From contig NZ_AUAW01000001.1 in the NCBI RefSeq assembly GCF_000428925.1, positions 248,001-312,000 of the forward strand: 64,000 nt of DNA, written 5' to 3'. The stretch's first letter is position 1. Every line of letters begins with the position of its first letter. Source of the stretch: Furfurilactobacillus rossiae DSM 15814. Its GTDB lineage: Bacteria > Bacillota > Bacilli > Lactobacillales > Lactobacillaceae. This document shows, piece by piece, positions 42,810-53,700 of the stretch. Under the pieces are notes generated by a model, which saw only the letters and a list, made by a program, of their open reading frames with translations, was not told the DNA's origin and did not search any database. A program made the position numbers and the translations under genes.

Positions 42810-43807
42810 TAATCTTTTGCTCCTTCGTCATGGTGATTAACACCATATTTTTGATCATGAATTTGAGTCAGCCGCGAAATGTAATCATCGGCTTCCAAGT
42901 ATGAATCAAACGCATCGAGTAAACGACCCACACGAGGAATCTCATCTTTATCTTTACGGAAAACGAACGCTAAGTCAAATTTAATTCCGGGTTCAAACTG
43001 CGCAGCGTGTAAATTGCTGTCAGCTCCCTTAGCAATAATATAACTATTTGGCAGTGCTGTGTAGGCCCCAGTTTCGGCACTGAATTGATAAATTTGGTCC
43101 GGTGTTGTAAAACGGGCCACCGCATTAGGTAAATCAACCATGGCATTTTTGTAGTTTTCACGCAAAACCTGGTCTAAATAATATTCACGTGGATATGTGA
43201 CCCAGACATTGTTAAGGGTATCTTTCAAACGAATTTTTTTCCGTTTAGCCATTTTTTCATCGTTATGAATGAACAATAGATCTTCAGTGATGATTTTCTT
43301 TGAACGGTATGGCTTCCGGTTTTTAATGCTGTCATCTGGCAAATACATAATCGCTAGATCAATGCGATTGTTCTCCAAGCGATCCCAGATTTCCTTCCGC
43401 GTCAACATGTGGAAGTTGATAGTAACGTCAGGGTTTTCTTTGTAGTACTGAATGGCAAAATCTTCGAACACAGAATATTCAACGGAAGCTAATAGTCCGA
43501 TGTTGATTTCGCCAGATTCAGCAGACGTTGATTGCTGAATCTCATCCGTTGCTTGGTTCAATACTTCATAAATTTCGTGTGTTGCACTAAGCATGGTGTT
43601 ACCAGCTTCTGACAAACGTAATTTTTTTCCGACTGAATAAAATAATGGTGCGCCCACTGTTCGTTCAAGTTTTTTAATTTGTTGCGTTAATGCAGGCTGT
43701 GTAATCCCAAGAATTTGGGCTGCCTGTGTATAATTCATTGTTTCTGCCAGTTGTAAAAAGTAGGTCAATGTTTTCGAAGAAAAGATAGTCTCCTGTTTGC
43801 TTTTCAT
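42809..43807 (-). CDS. LysR-family transcriptional regulator
   Basis: The 332-residue protein has the LysR winged helix at the N-terminus ([53 protein letters not shown]), then a substrate-binding domain. AAAGGCGG precedes the ATG at 43807; the longer frame from 43834 has no site. It is translationally coupled to ppaC, so it may set its expression or share its signal. The effector is unknown. Confidence 0.88.
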   Translation of the reverse strand: MKSKQETIFSSKTLTYFLQLAETMNYTQAAQILGITQPALTQQIKKLERTVGAPLFYSVGKKLRLSEAGNTMLSATHEIYEVLNQATDEIQQSTSAESGEINIGLLASVEYSVFEDFAIQYYKENPDVTINFHMLTRKEIWDRLENNRIDLAIMYLPDDSIKNRKPYRSKKIITEDLLFIHNDEKMAKRKKIRLKDTLNNVWVTYPREYYLDQVLRENYKNAMVDLPNAVARFTTPDQIYQFSAETGAYTALPNSYIIAKGADSNLHAAQFEPGIKFDLAFVFRKDKDEIPRVGRLLDAFDSYLEADDYISRLTQIHDQKYGVNHHDEGAKD

Positions 43808-44048
43808 TATCCAGCCGCCTTTCAAATTGATCATCTATTATAAACAAAATCTTTTCGATACGATAATTGTACGCAATAGAAGTCTGTTTACGCAAGCATT
43901 AAAACTGAATTCATCATTATTTTTAAATAATGCAAAATGATTTTATGTGTTTGTCCTGCAGTCATATTGGTACAGTGATAATCATACGCACTCCGATTCA
44001 CTAATGCAATGGAGAAGCCTATCTATAAATCCAATAATGGAACGCAAA

Positions 44049-44093
44049 AAGCATAATGGCCGTTAACTTTTGAGTCAACGAATCATTATGCTT
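44049..44093 (-). terminator. Terminator after parC
   Basis: AAGCATAATG (44049-44058) pairs with CATTATGCTT (44084-44093), with T residues on the minus strand side. Confidence 0.7.
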
Positions 44094-44142
44094 AATTTTC
44101 GGTGGTATAGCTAGTTGATAAACCGCCTGTTGCTTTTTTAGG

Positions 44143-46596
44143 CTAATTAAGAATTAGTGTCTGTTCCTTATGCCGCAGTGATGTCGGCACGCCTTCAGTA
44201 TCAATATCAATCACAAATGAGCCATTTGAATAACGTGCATTACGTTCATGTTCAGCAGGCAAAATGTCATGACGAATACCACGGCTTGTAACCACTTCAA
44301 CGGGGGCCACACTGTCATGAGCAACCGCAATAAAAGCAACGATTTCATGTGGGTTAGCCTTGAGCTCCCGCAGGCATAAAACACCTTTACGAGCACGACT
44401 TGTAACCGGCACTTCACTAATGGCCATTTTCTTCAAGGCACCGCGCTGAGTAACAATGATGGCATCATCGGAGTCTTTAACCAGTTGCATATTGACAACA
44501 ATGTCATCGCCACGCAGATCCATCGACTTGGCACCACTGGTTCGTGCACCATTGGTTGGTACTTCGGCCAAGTCATAACGTAGTCCAAGGCCATTACGTG
44601 ACATTAACATAACCGTCAACGGATCGCTTGAATCAACATATGTGATATCAACGACTTGATCATCCGGTTGCTTGAACTTTTCAAAGACACTAGCTCGTTT
44701 CTTGTACGTTCGCCCTGGTAACAGATCCATGAAGGCTGTCTGTTTGATGAGACCATGAGCAGTAGCAATAACAAAATTACCTGGCTCTTCCAAACTGCTG
44801 AATGTAAAGGCAGCGATAAGCTCTTCATCATCTGCTAGGCCAATTGATTGGGAAATGTGCTCCCCAGTATCTTTCCACCGAGCATCAGTAACCTCGTGAA
44901 TCGGACGGTAAATCAGGTTTCCTTTGCTGGTAAACATAAATAAATGATCCAGCGTAGAAACTGGCTTCAGCAAGATCGGGTAGTCCTCTTCTTTGAGACC
45001 GTTGTCGTTTTCAGAAGAGGCTTGGTAAGACCTTGGTGAACTTCGTTTGATATAGCCATCATGTGAAACCATTAAAACAACGGTTTCATCGGCAACCATA
45101 ACAGTTCGATCCACCTTAAGTTCTTCAATTTGGTCCTCGATTTGAGTCAACCGTGGTGACCCAAATTGCTTTTTGACATCCTGCATCTGTGTGCGCATCA
45201 CTTTGCGCAGCGATGCGTCATTGGCCAAGATGTCTTCAAGTTTTTCAATCTGAGCGTCCAGTTCCGCATGTTCACGACGCAACTCAGTTACATCGGTATT
45301 AGTCAAACGATATAACTGTAACGTCACAATTGCTTCCGCCTGAGGATCAGTAAAGTCATACTTATCCATCAAGTTTTGCTTGGCATCTTTACGGTTTTTA
45401 CTTCCACGAATAGTCTGAATTACTTCATCCAAGATGGATAAGGCTTTAATCAAACCATCAACAATATGTTGACGCTTTTTTGCCTTGTTCAGATCATACT
45501 GCGTCCGTTTGGTAATTACCTCACGTTGAAAGTCAATGTACGCCTGCAATGCTGTTTTTAAGCCAACTCGTTCCGGCCGCATGTTATGAATAGCAACCAT
45601 GTTGAAATTATAGGTGATCTGCAAATCAGTGTTTTTCAACAAATAATTCAAAATTCCCTGTGCATCTGCATCAGCTTTTAACTCGACGGCAATGGTCAGT
45701 CCCTGTCGATCAGATTCGTCACGTACTTCAACGATTCCCTCGACCTTTTTCATAATCCGGATCTCGTCCATTTTTTTAACAAGCAGTGCTTTATTGACTT
45801 CATACGGAATTTCCGTGATTTCAATTTCCTGCTTGCCACCCTTAAGAGGCTTGAAGGCCGTTTTAGAACGCAACACGATACGGCCGGCACCAGTATTATA
45901 AGCCTTCTTAATGCCGTCTAAGCCTTGAATAATGCCGCCTGTCGGAAAATCCGGCCCCTTTACAAACTCCATCAAGTCATCAGTTGATGCCTTAGGATGG
46001 GCTAGTAAATAAATCAGTGCATCAATCAGTTCGTTTAAATTATGCGGTGGAATTTCTGTCGCATAACCAGCAGAGATGCCGCTAGCACCATTTACCAGTA
46101 AATTCGGGAAACGAGCCGGCAAAACTGTCGGTTCTTCCTCGGTGTCATCAAAGTTTGGCACAAAATCGACAGTTTCCTTGTCAATATCTTGCAACATGGT
46201 CCCTGATATTTTGCTTAACCGTGCTTCTGTGTAACGCATTGCGGCCGGCGGATCAGCATCAATTGACCCATTGTTTCCGTGCATTTCAATCAGCGGTGCT
46301 CGTAACTTCCAGTCTTGACTCATACGTACCATGGCTTCGTAAATGGATGAGTCACCATGTGGATGGTAATTACCCATGACGTTACCTACGGATTTAGCAG
46401 ATTTACGGAATGCTTTATCAAAAGTATTACCATCCTTGTTCATAGCGTATAAAATGCGCCGCTGAACTGGCTTTAAGCCATCACGAATATCTGGCAAGGC
46501 ACGATCCTGAATAATGGATTTTGAGTAACGGCCAAACCGTTCACCCATGACATCTTCCAGGGTTAGTTCCTGAATGTTTTGTGTGTCATCTGCCAC
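44143..46596 (-). CDS. parC: DNA topoisomerase IV subunit A
   Basis: ParC cuts and rejoins DNA in decatenation. The 817-residue protein has the winged-helix region [23 protein letters not shown], then [21 protein letters not shown] and the catalytic Tyr in AAMRYTEA (residue 122). A C-terminal beta-pinwheel follows. The quinolone-resistance positions hold Ser83 and Glu87, so there is no obvious resistance change. The start is a GTG with AAGGAG upstream, 55 bases after parE. Confidence 0.96.
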   Translation of the reverse strand: MADDTQNIQELTLEDVMGERFGRYSKSIIQDRALPDIRDGLKPVQRRILYAMNKDGNTFDKAFRKSAKSVGNVMGNYHPHGDSSIYEAMVRMSQDWKLRAPLIEMHGNNGSIDADPPAAMRYTEARLSKISGTMLQDIDKETVDFVPNFDDTEEEPTVLPARFPNLLVNGASGISAGYATEIPPHNLNELIDALIYLLAHPKASTDDLMEFVKGPDFPTGGIIQGLDGIKKAYNTGAGRIVLRSKTAFKPLKGGKQEIEITEIPYEVNKALLVKKMDEIRIMKKVEGIVEVRDESDRQGLTIAVELKADADAQGILNYLLKNTDLQITYNFNMVAIHNMRPERVGLKTALQAYIDFQREVITKRTQYDLNKAKKRQHIVDGLIKALSILDEVIQTIRGSKNRKDAKQNLMDKYDFTDPQAEAIVTLQLYRLTNTDVTELRREHAELDAQIEKLEDILANDASLRKVMRTQMQDVKKQFGSPRLTQIEDQIEELKVDRTVMVADETVVLMVSHDGYIKRSSPRSYQASSENDNGLKEEDYPILLKPVSTLDHLFMFTSKGNLIYRPIHEVTDARWKDTGEHISQSIGLADDEELIAAFTFSSLEEPGNFVIATAHGLIKQTAFMDLLPGRTYKKRASVFEKFKQPDDQVVDITYVDSSDPLTVMLMSRNGLGLRYDLAEVPTNGARTSGAKSMDLRGDDIVVNMQLVKDSDDAIIVTQRGALKKMAISEVPVTSRARKGVLCLRELKANPHEIVAFIAVAHDSVAPVEVVTSRGIRHDILPAEHERNARYSNGSFVIDIDTEGVPTSLRHKEQTLILN

Positions 46597-46651
46597 AAGT
46601 TCTGCTCCTTTCCTGCATTAAAACAAGCACCTTGTTTAATTAATTAACTAA

Positions 46652-48781
46652 TTATTTATTGTCCCAAACAGTAATTGTTGGGCCTTGGTGTTTAGAACCT
46701 TGGTCATCAACTGAATCTTTGTCAGTCGTTGGTTCTTTTTGACTGACAGTTGCTACTGTCGTCGATGTATCTACATCTTCGTCGTTTTCATTATTTGGCT
46801 CATCGTCTTCAACATGATGGGCTGAGTTAACGGCTGCATTATCAAGAATTGAACCGTCTTCTTCCAAGTTGAAGGCAACATTGTCTTCAATCCATTTCCG
46901 TCGTGGTTCAACTTTATCTCCCATCAACGTGGTAACCCGACGCTCTGCTAAGGCCGCGTCATCAATCCGAACTCGAATTAACGTACGGCTTGATGGATCC
47001 ATTGTTGTTTCCCACAACTGATCAGCATTCATTTCACCGAGACCTTTGAACCGCTGGAGAGAATAGCCACGGCCAATCTTTTGCTCTTTGCCAGTTAATT
47101 CAGCATCCGTCCAAGCATATTCAATCTGAGTTTTCTTGCCAACACCCTTTTGAAGCTTGTAAAGAGGTGGTAAGGCAATGTACACTCGGCCGGCGTCGAT
47201 CATTGGCCGCATATATTTGTAGAAGAAGGTCAGTAGCAAAATTTGAATATGAGCGCCATCATCATCGGCATCTGTCATGATAATAATCTTGTCATAATTG
47301 GCATCTTTAATATCAAAATCAGCACCAACACCGGCACCAATCGTATAAATCATGGTGTTGATCTCTTCATTTTTGACAATGTCTTGCAACTTTGCTTTTT
47401 CCGTGTTTAATACTTTCCCACGTAACGGCAAAATGGCTTGGAACTTACGATCCCGACCTTGCTTAGCAGACCCACCGGCAGAATCACCTTCAACTAAGAA
47501 TAATTCGTTGCGTTTAGCATTTTTGGATTGTGCAGGCGTCAGTTTACCTGAAAGTAATCGTTCCTGACGTCCCTTTTTCTTACCATTACGGCTTTCGTCA
47601 CGTGCTTTGCGGGCAGCTTCCCGTGCTTGGCGAGCTTGCAAGGACTTGCGAATCAACATTTGAGCAAACTCGCCGTTTTCCATGAGGTAAAAGCCTAATT
47701 GTTCGTTCACAACATTATCAACAATTGTGCGAGCTTCGCTGGTGCCAAGCTTGTCCTTTGTTTGCCCTTCGAATTCAAGAATAGATTCCGGTATTCTCAA
47801 CGACAAGACGACGGATAATCCTTCACGAACGTCAGAGCCTTCGAGGTTCTTATCCTTCTCTTTCAGCAGACCAACCTTACGGGCATATTCGTTGAACGCC
47901 TTCGTCCAAGCGGATCGTAACCCTGCTTCATGTGTCCCACCGCCAGGAGTACGCACGTTGTTAACAAACGACAGCATTGTTTCCGAATAACCGTCGTTAT
48001 ATTGTGCTGCAACTTCAACCTCGACGCCTTCTTTACTGCCATCAAAGTACATAACATCGTCAAGAGTGTCTTTATCTTCGTTTAAATAGGCAACAAACTC
48101 CTTGATGCCATCAGGGTAGTGAAATTCTTCAGTACGTTCCTGTCCGGCGCGTTCATCTGTGAGCGTGATTTTGACGTTTGTCAGTAAGAATGCTGATTCC
48201 CGTAGCCGTTCTTCCAAGGTGCCAAAGTTATAAACGACTGTAGTGAAAACACTTGGGTCCGGCTTAAACGACACAGTTGTCCCATTGTGTTCTTTAGTTT
48301 TACCCAATTTAACTAATGTGCCAACTGGATGCCCACCGTCCTTAAAGTCTTCTTGATATTTCATTCCGTCTTTAACGATGGTGACCGTTAACCACTCAGA
48401 TAAGGCGTTAACAACGGAGGAACCAACACCATGCAGTCCTCCGGAAGTCTTGTAGCTGCTGTCGTTAAACTTACCCCCAGCATGGAGAACGGTTAAGATA
48501 ACTTCTGGTGTTGGCACGCCGGACTCGTGCATCCCCACCGGCATCCCCCGGCCATGATCCTTAACCGTAATGGAGTTGTCTGCGTGAATCGTTACGTTGA
48601 TTTCTTTACCGAAACCAGCCAGCGCTTCATCAACCGCATTATCTACGATTTCGTAGACCAAATGATGAAGGCCCCGCGCATCCGTTGAACCGATGTACAT
48701 CCCTGGGCGTTTGCGAACAGCTTCCAGGCCATGCAATATTTGAATACTTGATGCATTGTAATCTTTGGCTGATGAAGCCAT
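46652..48781 (-). CDS. parE: DNA topoisomerase IV subunit B
   Basis: ParE is the ATPase subunit. The 709-residue protein has the GHKL domain (YEIVDNAVDEALAG, DHGRGMPVG, TSGGLHGVGSSVVNALS), the TOPRIM motifs LVEGDSAGGSAKQGRDR and MTDADDDGAHI, and the C-terminal RFKGLGEMN. The final 60 residues are an acidic, low-complexity tail (DDEPNNENDEDVDTS and onwards), not part of the conserved core. It is cotranscribed with parC. Confidence 0.96.
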   Translation of the reverse strand: MASSAKDYNASSIQILHGLEAVRKRPGMYIGSTDARGLHHLVYEIVDNAVDEALAGFGKEINVTIHADNSITVKDHGRGMPVGMHESGVPTPEVILTVLHAGGKFNDSSYKTSGGLHGVGSSVVNALSEWLTVTIVKDGMKYQEDFKDGGHPVGTLVKLGKTKEHNGTTVSFKPDPSVFTTVVYNFGTLEERLRESAFLLTNVKITLTDERAGQERTEEFHYPDGIKEFVAYLNEDKDTLDDVMYFDGSKEGVEVEVAAQYNDGYSETMLSFVNNVRTPGGGTHEAGLRSAWTKAFNEYARKVGLLKEKDKNLEGSDVREGLSVVLSLRIPESILEFEGQTKDKLGTSEARTIVDNVVNEQLGFYLMENGEFAQMLIRKSLQARQAREAARKARDESRNGKKKGRQERLLSGKLTPAQSKNAKRNELFLVEGDSAGGSAKQGRDRKFQAILPLRGKVLNTEKAKLQDIVKNEEINTMIYTIGAGVGADFDIKDANYDKIIIMTDADDDGAHIQILLLTFFYKYMRPMIDAGRVYIALPPLYKLQKGVGKKTQIEYAWTDAELTGKEQKIGRGYSLQRFKGLGEMNADQLWETTMDPSSRTLIRVRIDDAALAERRVTTLMGDKVEPRRKWIEDNVAFNLEEDGSILDNAAVNSAHHVEDDEPNNENDEDVDTSTTVATVSQKEPTTDKDSVDDQGSKHQGPTITVWDNK

Positions 48782-49076
48782 GTACCCAACATCCTCTCTT
48801 TAAAACGTGTACTTTAAGCACAACGTAAATAGACTGTCTAAATTAAAATAACACACTCCGACCAAGTTTGGCATGACATTTTTGAGTCACCTGAGTTTTA
48901 ATCAGCTATTTCTGACTATGAAAAACATCATAAATTTCGCGGAACCGTCACCCGATACGAATGTATGTTCGCATGAGATTGCAGATCTGTCAAGCATCAG
49001 TTTATGAATTGAATTGGCAGTCAATGGTCTTCATGATAAAATAGAACACATTCAGTTTTAACAAAGGAAGTTACCC

Positions 49077-49907
49077 ATGCTCAAATTACTGATTATGCTC
49101 TTGGTGGCCTATTTATTAGGGTCAATTCCCACCGGTGTATGGATTGGCAAGATCTTCTTCCATACAGATATTCGCAAAGCTGGTTCTGGCAACATTGGCA
49201 CTACTAACACATACCGCGTCCTCGGCAAAACAGCTGGCACGGTCGTCATGCTCATTGATATCCTAAAAGGCGCTTTATCAACGTTACAACCAGTTGTATT
49301 TGGTGCCCCCATCGTTCATGGTGTCGTTATTAACGGTTTACTGATTGGACTGGGTGCCATTCTCGGTAATACCTTTTCTATCTTTGACGGATTTAAAGGC
49401 GGCAAGGCTGTCGCAACCAGTGCCGGCATTCTGGCAGGCTATAATTTTCCATTTTTCATCGTGGCCTGCATTATCTTCGGCAGCTTAGTTTACATTACTA
49501 GCATGGTTTCAGTGGCTTCGATGGCCGCCCTGACGATCATCACGTTTCTGTCATTGCTATATCAAGATGGCGTCCTGACCACGGTCGCATTTGTACTGAC
49601 TCTATTTATCATTTACCGGCACCGCGCTAATTTGGATCGTATCAAGGCTGGTACCGAAAACATGGTGCCGTTTGGGTTGTATCGACGATACCGACTATCC
49701 CATCCAATCAAGCCAAAGGATGACACCGATGATTCGAAAACCGTCGACATTGAAAATGACAAAGCTGACACGAATCCGGAAAGCGTTAAAAATGAGGCTT
49801 CCACAGCTTCTAAAACGCCAAAAGCCACAGCCAAAGTGACCAGTGAAGAAGCACAGTCAGTTAACAACACGTCTACTGCTGATGCGCCTTCGACTGAGGC
49901 CAAATGA
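49077..49907 (+). CDS. plsY: Glycerol-3-phosphate acyltransferase PlsY with long C-terminal tail
   Basis: PlsY acylates glycerol 3-phosphate from acyl-phosphate at the membrane. The first 200 residues hold the five helices and the three motifs: [26 protein letters not shown] and [12 protein letters not shown]. The last about 70 residues are an extra hydrophilic Lys/Asp/Thr/Ser-rich tail ([14 protein letters not shown] onwards), absent in most PlsY. AAAGGAAG lies six bases before the ATG. It is divergent from parE, as often seen in lactobacilli. Confidence 0.94.
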   Translation: MLKLLIMLLVAYLLGSIPTGVWIGKIFFHTDIRKAGSGNIGTTNTYRVLGKTAGTVVMLIDILKGALSTLQPVVFGAPIVHGVVINGLLIGLGAILGNTFSIFDGFKGGKAVATSAGILAGYNFPFFIVACIIFGSLVYITSMVSVASMAALTIITFLSLLYQDGVLTTVAFVLTLFIIYRHRANLDRIKAGTENMVPFGLYRRYRLSHPIKPKDDTDDSKTVDIENDKADTNPESVKNEASTASKTPKATAKVTSEEAQSVNNTSTADAPSTEAK

Positions 49908-49937
49908 TCTTTTACCGCAATCTTGTTAAACGACTAG

Positions 49938-49982
49938 AAACAGCGTTTGCTAACACATCAAAATGTTAGTAAACGCTGTTTT
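49938..49982. terminator. Terminator after plsY
   Basis: AAACAGCGTTTGCTAAC and GTTAGTAAACGCTGTTTT pair around CATCAAAAT with one mismatch, followed by T residues. It can also serve the convergent epimerase gene. Confidence 0.8.
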
Positions 49983-50029
49983 ATTGCGCCCATAATTTAG
50001 TTAAAATTTGTTGCGGATATTAAAGAATC

Positions 50030-50908
50030 CTAGAAGTACTCAATACTATAGTCCGCGTTAAACATCGCTTGTGGATACAACTCATGAATGCCAAACTTTT
50101 TCGTCAGGTCACCATCCGCATTCACTGCGTCAGCAATCCCCCACCAAGGTTCGATACAAACGAACGGCGCCTTAGCCGGGTATGGTGACCAAACGCCCAC
50201 GTAATCAGCGTTTTGAAGGGTGACGGCAATGCCATGCTCGTTCAACCCTGATGTTAGTGTTAACGTCGCTGGTTGTTGGTCTAGTTGAAGAATCTTAGCA
50301 TCGTGTTCAAACAAATCATGGTTAAGTTTCATTGGTCGCTCAAAGTTCAAGGTTGTTGGATGGTCAACATCGCTAAACGGACCATCAAGTTTCAATGATG
50401 AATAAGTTTGAGCCGGAGTAGCGGCCACGGTATAGTCATTGAACGTCCCTTGACTATCACCGAGTGGCACATTGAAACCAGGGTGACCACCGATGGAAAA
50501 GTAAATTGGTTCATCGCTCGGGTTGGCAACGCGATATTCCACGCTTAGCTGGCGCCCTAATAAACTAAACATAATGTCTAATTGGAAGGCAAACGGGTAT
50601 TTGATGCGACTGGCATCGTTATCCTTTAAAGTAAAAGTAACGCTAGTCGCAGTTTGTGCTGTCACCAAAAAATCTTGATCACGAGCAAAGCCATGCTGGG
50701 TCATTGAATAAGTTTTGTCCTGATACCGATACTGATCATCGTGTAGCCGACCAACAATGGGAAATAAAACAGGCGCATGACGTCCCCAAAACTTTTTATC
50801 TGCCTGCCACATGTATTCTACGTGCGTTTGTACATCTTTGACGCTGGTTAACTCCGCGCCATGCTCATTGATGGCAACCGTTAATTCTTCATTCGACAAC
50901 TTAATCAT
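50030..50908 (-). CDS. LacX-like aldose 1-epimerase family protein
   Basis: The 292-residue protein has the galactose-mutarotase fold. ELTSVKDVQTHVEYMWQADKKFWGRHAPVLFPIVGRL matches the LacX branch, and SIGGHPGFNVPLG carries the catalytic His. It also has CIEPWWGIAD near the C-terminus. The sugar is not known. It is monocistronic between xerC and plsY on the minus strand. Confidence 0.88.
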   Translation of the reverse strand: MIKLSNEELTVAINEHGAELTSVKDVQTHVEYMWQADKKFWGRHAPVLFPIVGRLHDDQYRYQDKTYSMTQHGFARDQDFLVTAQTATSVTFTLKDNDASRIKYPFAFQLDIMFSLLGRQLSVEYRVANPSDEPIYFSIGGHPGFNVPLGDSQGTFNDYTVAATPAQTYSSLKLDGPFSDVDHPTTLNFERPMKLNHDLFEHDAKILQLDQQPATLTLTSGLNEHGIAVTLQNADYVGVWSPYPAKAPFVCIEPWWGIADAVNADGDLTKKFGIHELYPQAMFNADYSIEYF

Positions 50909-50965
50909 TTTTTCCTCCTAGATTAAAACCAGATTTAAACATTTCTGATACTTGTGTCACCCAAG

Positions 50966-51946
50966 CTAACTTTCTGGCTCATCTGGACCGCCACGGCCAT
51001 GATCAACAGCGCGTGGAAAATAATTGCGATAGCTGGCTTGTAAATTTTCTTTGGTTACATGCGTGTATATCTGGGTCGTGGACAAGCTGCTGTGACCGAG
51101 TAATTCCTGCACAGTGCGCAAGTCAGCCCCACCGTTTAACATCTGTGTGGCAAACGAATGCCGCAGCATATGAGGATGAATATCGCCAGTCAGTGAACTT
51201 TGTTTCATCACCTGCTTCAGCGCGTATTCAATCCCTGCACTGGTCAGTGGATGACCATATCGATTAATAAAGACGTAGTCATGTTGTTGATGATATTTAG
51301 TCATTAATGGTGTACGGCACTGCTGCTCGTACGCATCAAGTGCATCACTTGCGTAGCGGCCAAACGGGACGTACCGTTCTTTGTCACCTTTACCATGTAC
51401 TAAGATCATGTGAGTTGAGAAATCGAGATCCTGATAGCGCAGTCCAGCACATTCAGAAACCCGCATTCCCGTCGCATACAACATCTCAATTAGAGCCCGG
51501 TCACGGAATTGTAGCGGCTTGCTGCCATCCCCACTAGCCGTCTTCAACAACTCGTCGATCTCCTTGTCGTAGAAAAATCGTGGTAGCGTTGACGGGTGTT
51601 TTTTTAAATTAACGTACACAAACGGGTTATCTTTAACCAAATCATTTTTAACTAAAAAGCCGTAAAAAGAACGTAGTGATGAAATTTTTCGCGCTGTGCT
51701 AGTTCTCGAATAATGTGCATCATACAAGTAACTCAGGTACACCCGAATATCTAAATGATCAATTGTGGTAAATGATTTTAAACCACCGTTATCCTTCATG
51801 AATTGAATGAATTCTTGTAAGTCTTCTTGGTACGCTGTCACTGTATTAACTGCATAACGCCGTTCAACCTGCAGATACGTCAAAAATAGTTGAACCCAAT
51901 CGGTTTCTAGTTGACTTTGGTCGGATGTGATATCTTTTTCTGCCAT
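50966..51946 (-). CDS. xerC: Tyrosine recombinase XerC
   Basis: XerC resolves chromosome dimers at dif. The 326-residue protein has an N-terminal SAM-like domain and the catalytic set Arg162 (ATGMRVSE), Lys186 (HGKGDKER), His259 and Arg262 (HPHMLRHSF), His285 (LLGHSSL) and Tyr294 (TTQIYTHV). In many lactobacilli hslV and hslU follow xerC; here an epimerase gene follows instead. It is separated from trmFO by a terminator hairpin. Confidence 0.94.
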   Translation of the reverse strand: MAEKDITSDQSQLETDWVQLFLTYLQVERRYAVNTVTAYQEDLQEFIQFMKDNGGLKSFTTIDHLDIRVYLSYLYDAHYSRTSTARKISSLRSFYGFLVKNDLVKDNPFVYVNLKKHPSTLPRFFYDKEIDELLKTASGDGSKPLQFRDRALIEMLYATGMRVSECAGLRYQDLDFSTHMILVHGKGDKERYVPFGRYASDALDAYEQQCRTPLMTKYHQQHDYVFINRYGHPLTSAGIEYALKQVMKQSSLTGDIHPHMLRHSFATQMLNGGADLRTVQELLGHSSLSTTQIYTHVTKENLQASYRNYFPRAVDHGRGGPDEPES

Positions 51947-51949
51947 AAA

Positions 51950-51993
51950 TAAAAGCCCTCGTTACCGCTAACATTAGCAAAATAACGAGGGCT
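51950..51993 (-). terminator. Terminator between trmFO and xerC
   Basis: AGCCCTCGTTA (51954-51964) pairs perfectly with TAACGAGGGCT (51983-51993), followed by TTTT on the minus strand. It lies directly upstream of the xerC start. Confidence 0.8.
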
Positions 51994-52164
51994 TGACAAG
52001 CGTTTACAAACGAACAGAAACATCGACTTGCCATTTAGTTTTTACGAATTAAAACGTTGTATTTACAGCAATGCTGTTCATCACTATTAACTGCCAGAAA
52101 AAAGGATCTGACTATCTTCGCCACAAATATGACAAGTGGAACCCATTTAGACTGCCACCGATAA

Positions 52165-53523
52165 CTAGGCTTCAGGGGTCGGTTGTTCAGCAGCCACAGC
52201 AACTGGTTCAATACCGACAGTGGGTAAAAATTCGTCAAGATCAGTTAACGCACGGTGAGCTACTGCAGTATTCCGTTCACGTTTGTCACGAATGCGGTGG
52301 TCTAACCCTGGCACAATCCCAAAGTTGGCATTCATTGGCTGAAAATGTTCTGCATCCGCAGTAGTAATGTAGTTTGCCATTGACCCGACCATCGTTGTTT
52401 TTGGAAAGGTAACGGTATCTTGTCCCAAAGCAAGTTTGGCAGCGTTAATACCGGCCAGAATACCAGATGCGGCACTTTCAATATACCCTTCAACACCCGT
52501 CATTTGACCGGCAAACAGCAGCGTTGGCCGAGACTTGGTTTGGTACGTTGCCTGTAATAGTTTAGGTGACTTCAGGAACGAATTACGGTGCATAACGCCG
52601 TAACGCACGAATGTGGCCTTTTCTAGACCGGGAATCATGCGGAACACCCGCTTTTGCTCACCCCACTTCAAATGCGTTTGGAAGCCAACGATGTTGTACA
52701 AGTCACCGGCTGCATTATCCTGGCGCAGCTGTACAACCGCAAACGGGCGCTTGCCCGTTTTAGGATCATCTAAGCCAACGGGTTTCAACGGGCCGTACAA
52801 CAACGTCTGCCGACCACGTTTTGCCATAACCTCAACGGGCATACAGCCCTCAAACACATCGCTGTCTTCGAAATCATGTACATCGGCGGTCTCAGCGTGA
52901 ATCAAGGCGTCATAAAAAGCGTTGTACTCTTCCTCGTTCATCGGGGCATTGAGATAAGATGCTTCTCCCTTGTCATAACGGGACTTTAAATACACCTTAT
53001 CCATATCCAGTGAATCTTTGTTTAAAATTGGTGCAGCCGCGTCAAAGAAATGCAGGTCGTCTTCTGCCGTAAATGACTTAATGGCCTCAGCCAAGGGACC
53101 AGCGGTCAACGGACCAGTCGCCATAACGGTAATGCCGTCAGGAATGGCAGTGACTTCCTCACTCACGACCTCGACATTAGGCATCTGTTTCAGTTCATTG
53201 GTGATTTGTTCGGCAAATGGCGTCCGGTCAACCGCCAAGGCGCCGCCGGCAGGCACTGCATTTGCATCTGCTGAGCGGATAACGATACTGTCCAAATGTC
53301 TCATTTCAGCCTTGAGTAGACCTGCCGCGTTGCTAATTTGATTAGCTCGCAGAGAGTTTGTACAAACCAGTTCCGCAAAATTACCAGTTTCATGAGCTGG
53401 GGTTAACTTTGTTGGTCGCATTTCGAAAAGTTTGACGTTTACACCGGCCTTGGCGATGTGATAAGCTGCCTCACTACCTGCCAGACCAGCGCCAATTACG
53501 TTTACAGTGGGTGTCGATGCCAT
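52165..53523 (-). CDS. trmFO: TrmFO methylenetetrahydrofolate-dependent tRNA U54 methyltransferase
   Basis: TrmFO methylates U54 of tRNA with folate and FAD. The 452-residue flavoprotein has the FAD motif [16 protein letters not shown], then [29 protein letters not shown] (with the catalytic Cys), and the C-terminal [18 protein letters not shown]. It sits between topA and xerC, the standard order in lactobacilli. Confidence 0.95.
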   Translation of the reverse strand: MASTPTVNVIGAGLAGSEAAYHIAKAGVNVKLFEMRPTKLTPAHETGNFAELVCTNSLRANQISNAAGLLKAEMRHLDSIVIRSADANAVPAGGALAVDRTPFAEQITNELKQMPNVEVVSEEVTAIPDGITVMATGPLTAGPLAEAIKSFTAEDDLHFFDAAAPILNKDSLDMDKVYLKSRYDKGEASYLNAPMNEEEYNAFYDALIHAETADVHDFEDSDVFEGCMPVEVMAKRGRQTLLYGPLKPVGLDDPKTGKRPFAVVQLRQDNAAGDLYNIVGFQTHLKWGEQKRVFRMIPGLEKATFVRYGVMHRNSFLKSPKLLQATYQTKSRPTLLFAGQMTGVEGYIESAASGILAGINAAKLALGQDTVTFPKTTMVGSMANYITTADAEHFQPMNANFGIVPGLDHRIRDKRERNTAVAHRALTDLDEFLPTVGIEPVAVAAEQPTPEA

Positions 53524-53700
53524 GCTGATGCCTCATTTCTATTCGTTAAGTGAATGATTGAATTTTTATCAAACGGTGTGTAACTGCATGTGTGTATTCT
53601 ACACCGTCTGGAAGTAAAAACGCACCCTTAATCTCATAGCATGAACCACAAGATTAGGAATGCGCAAATGTAACTTAATGACGATCAACTCGATAAATCG

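Noticed and set aside
50909-50965. Absence of hslV and hslU after xerC as a lost system
   Set aside because: The neighbouring order differs from many lactobacilli, but the genes may be elsewhere in the genome, so no claim is made from this window.
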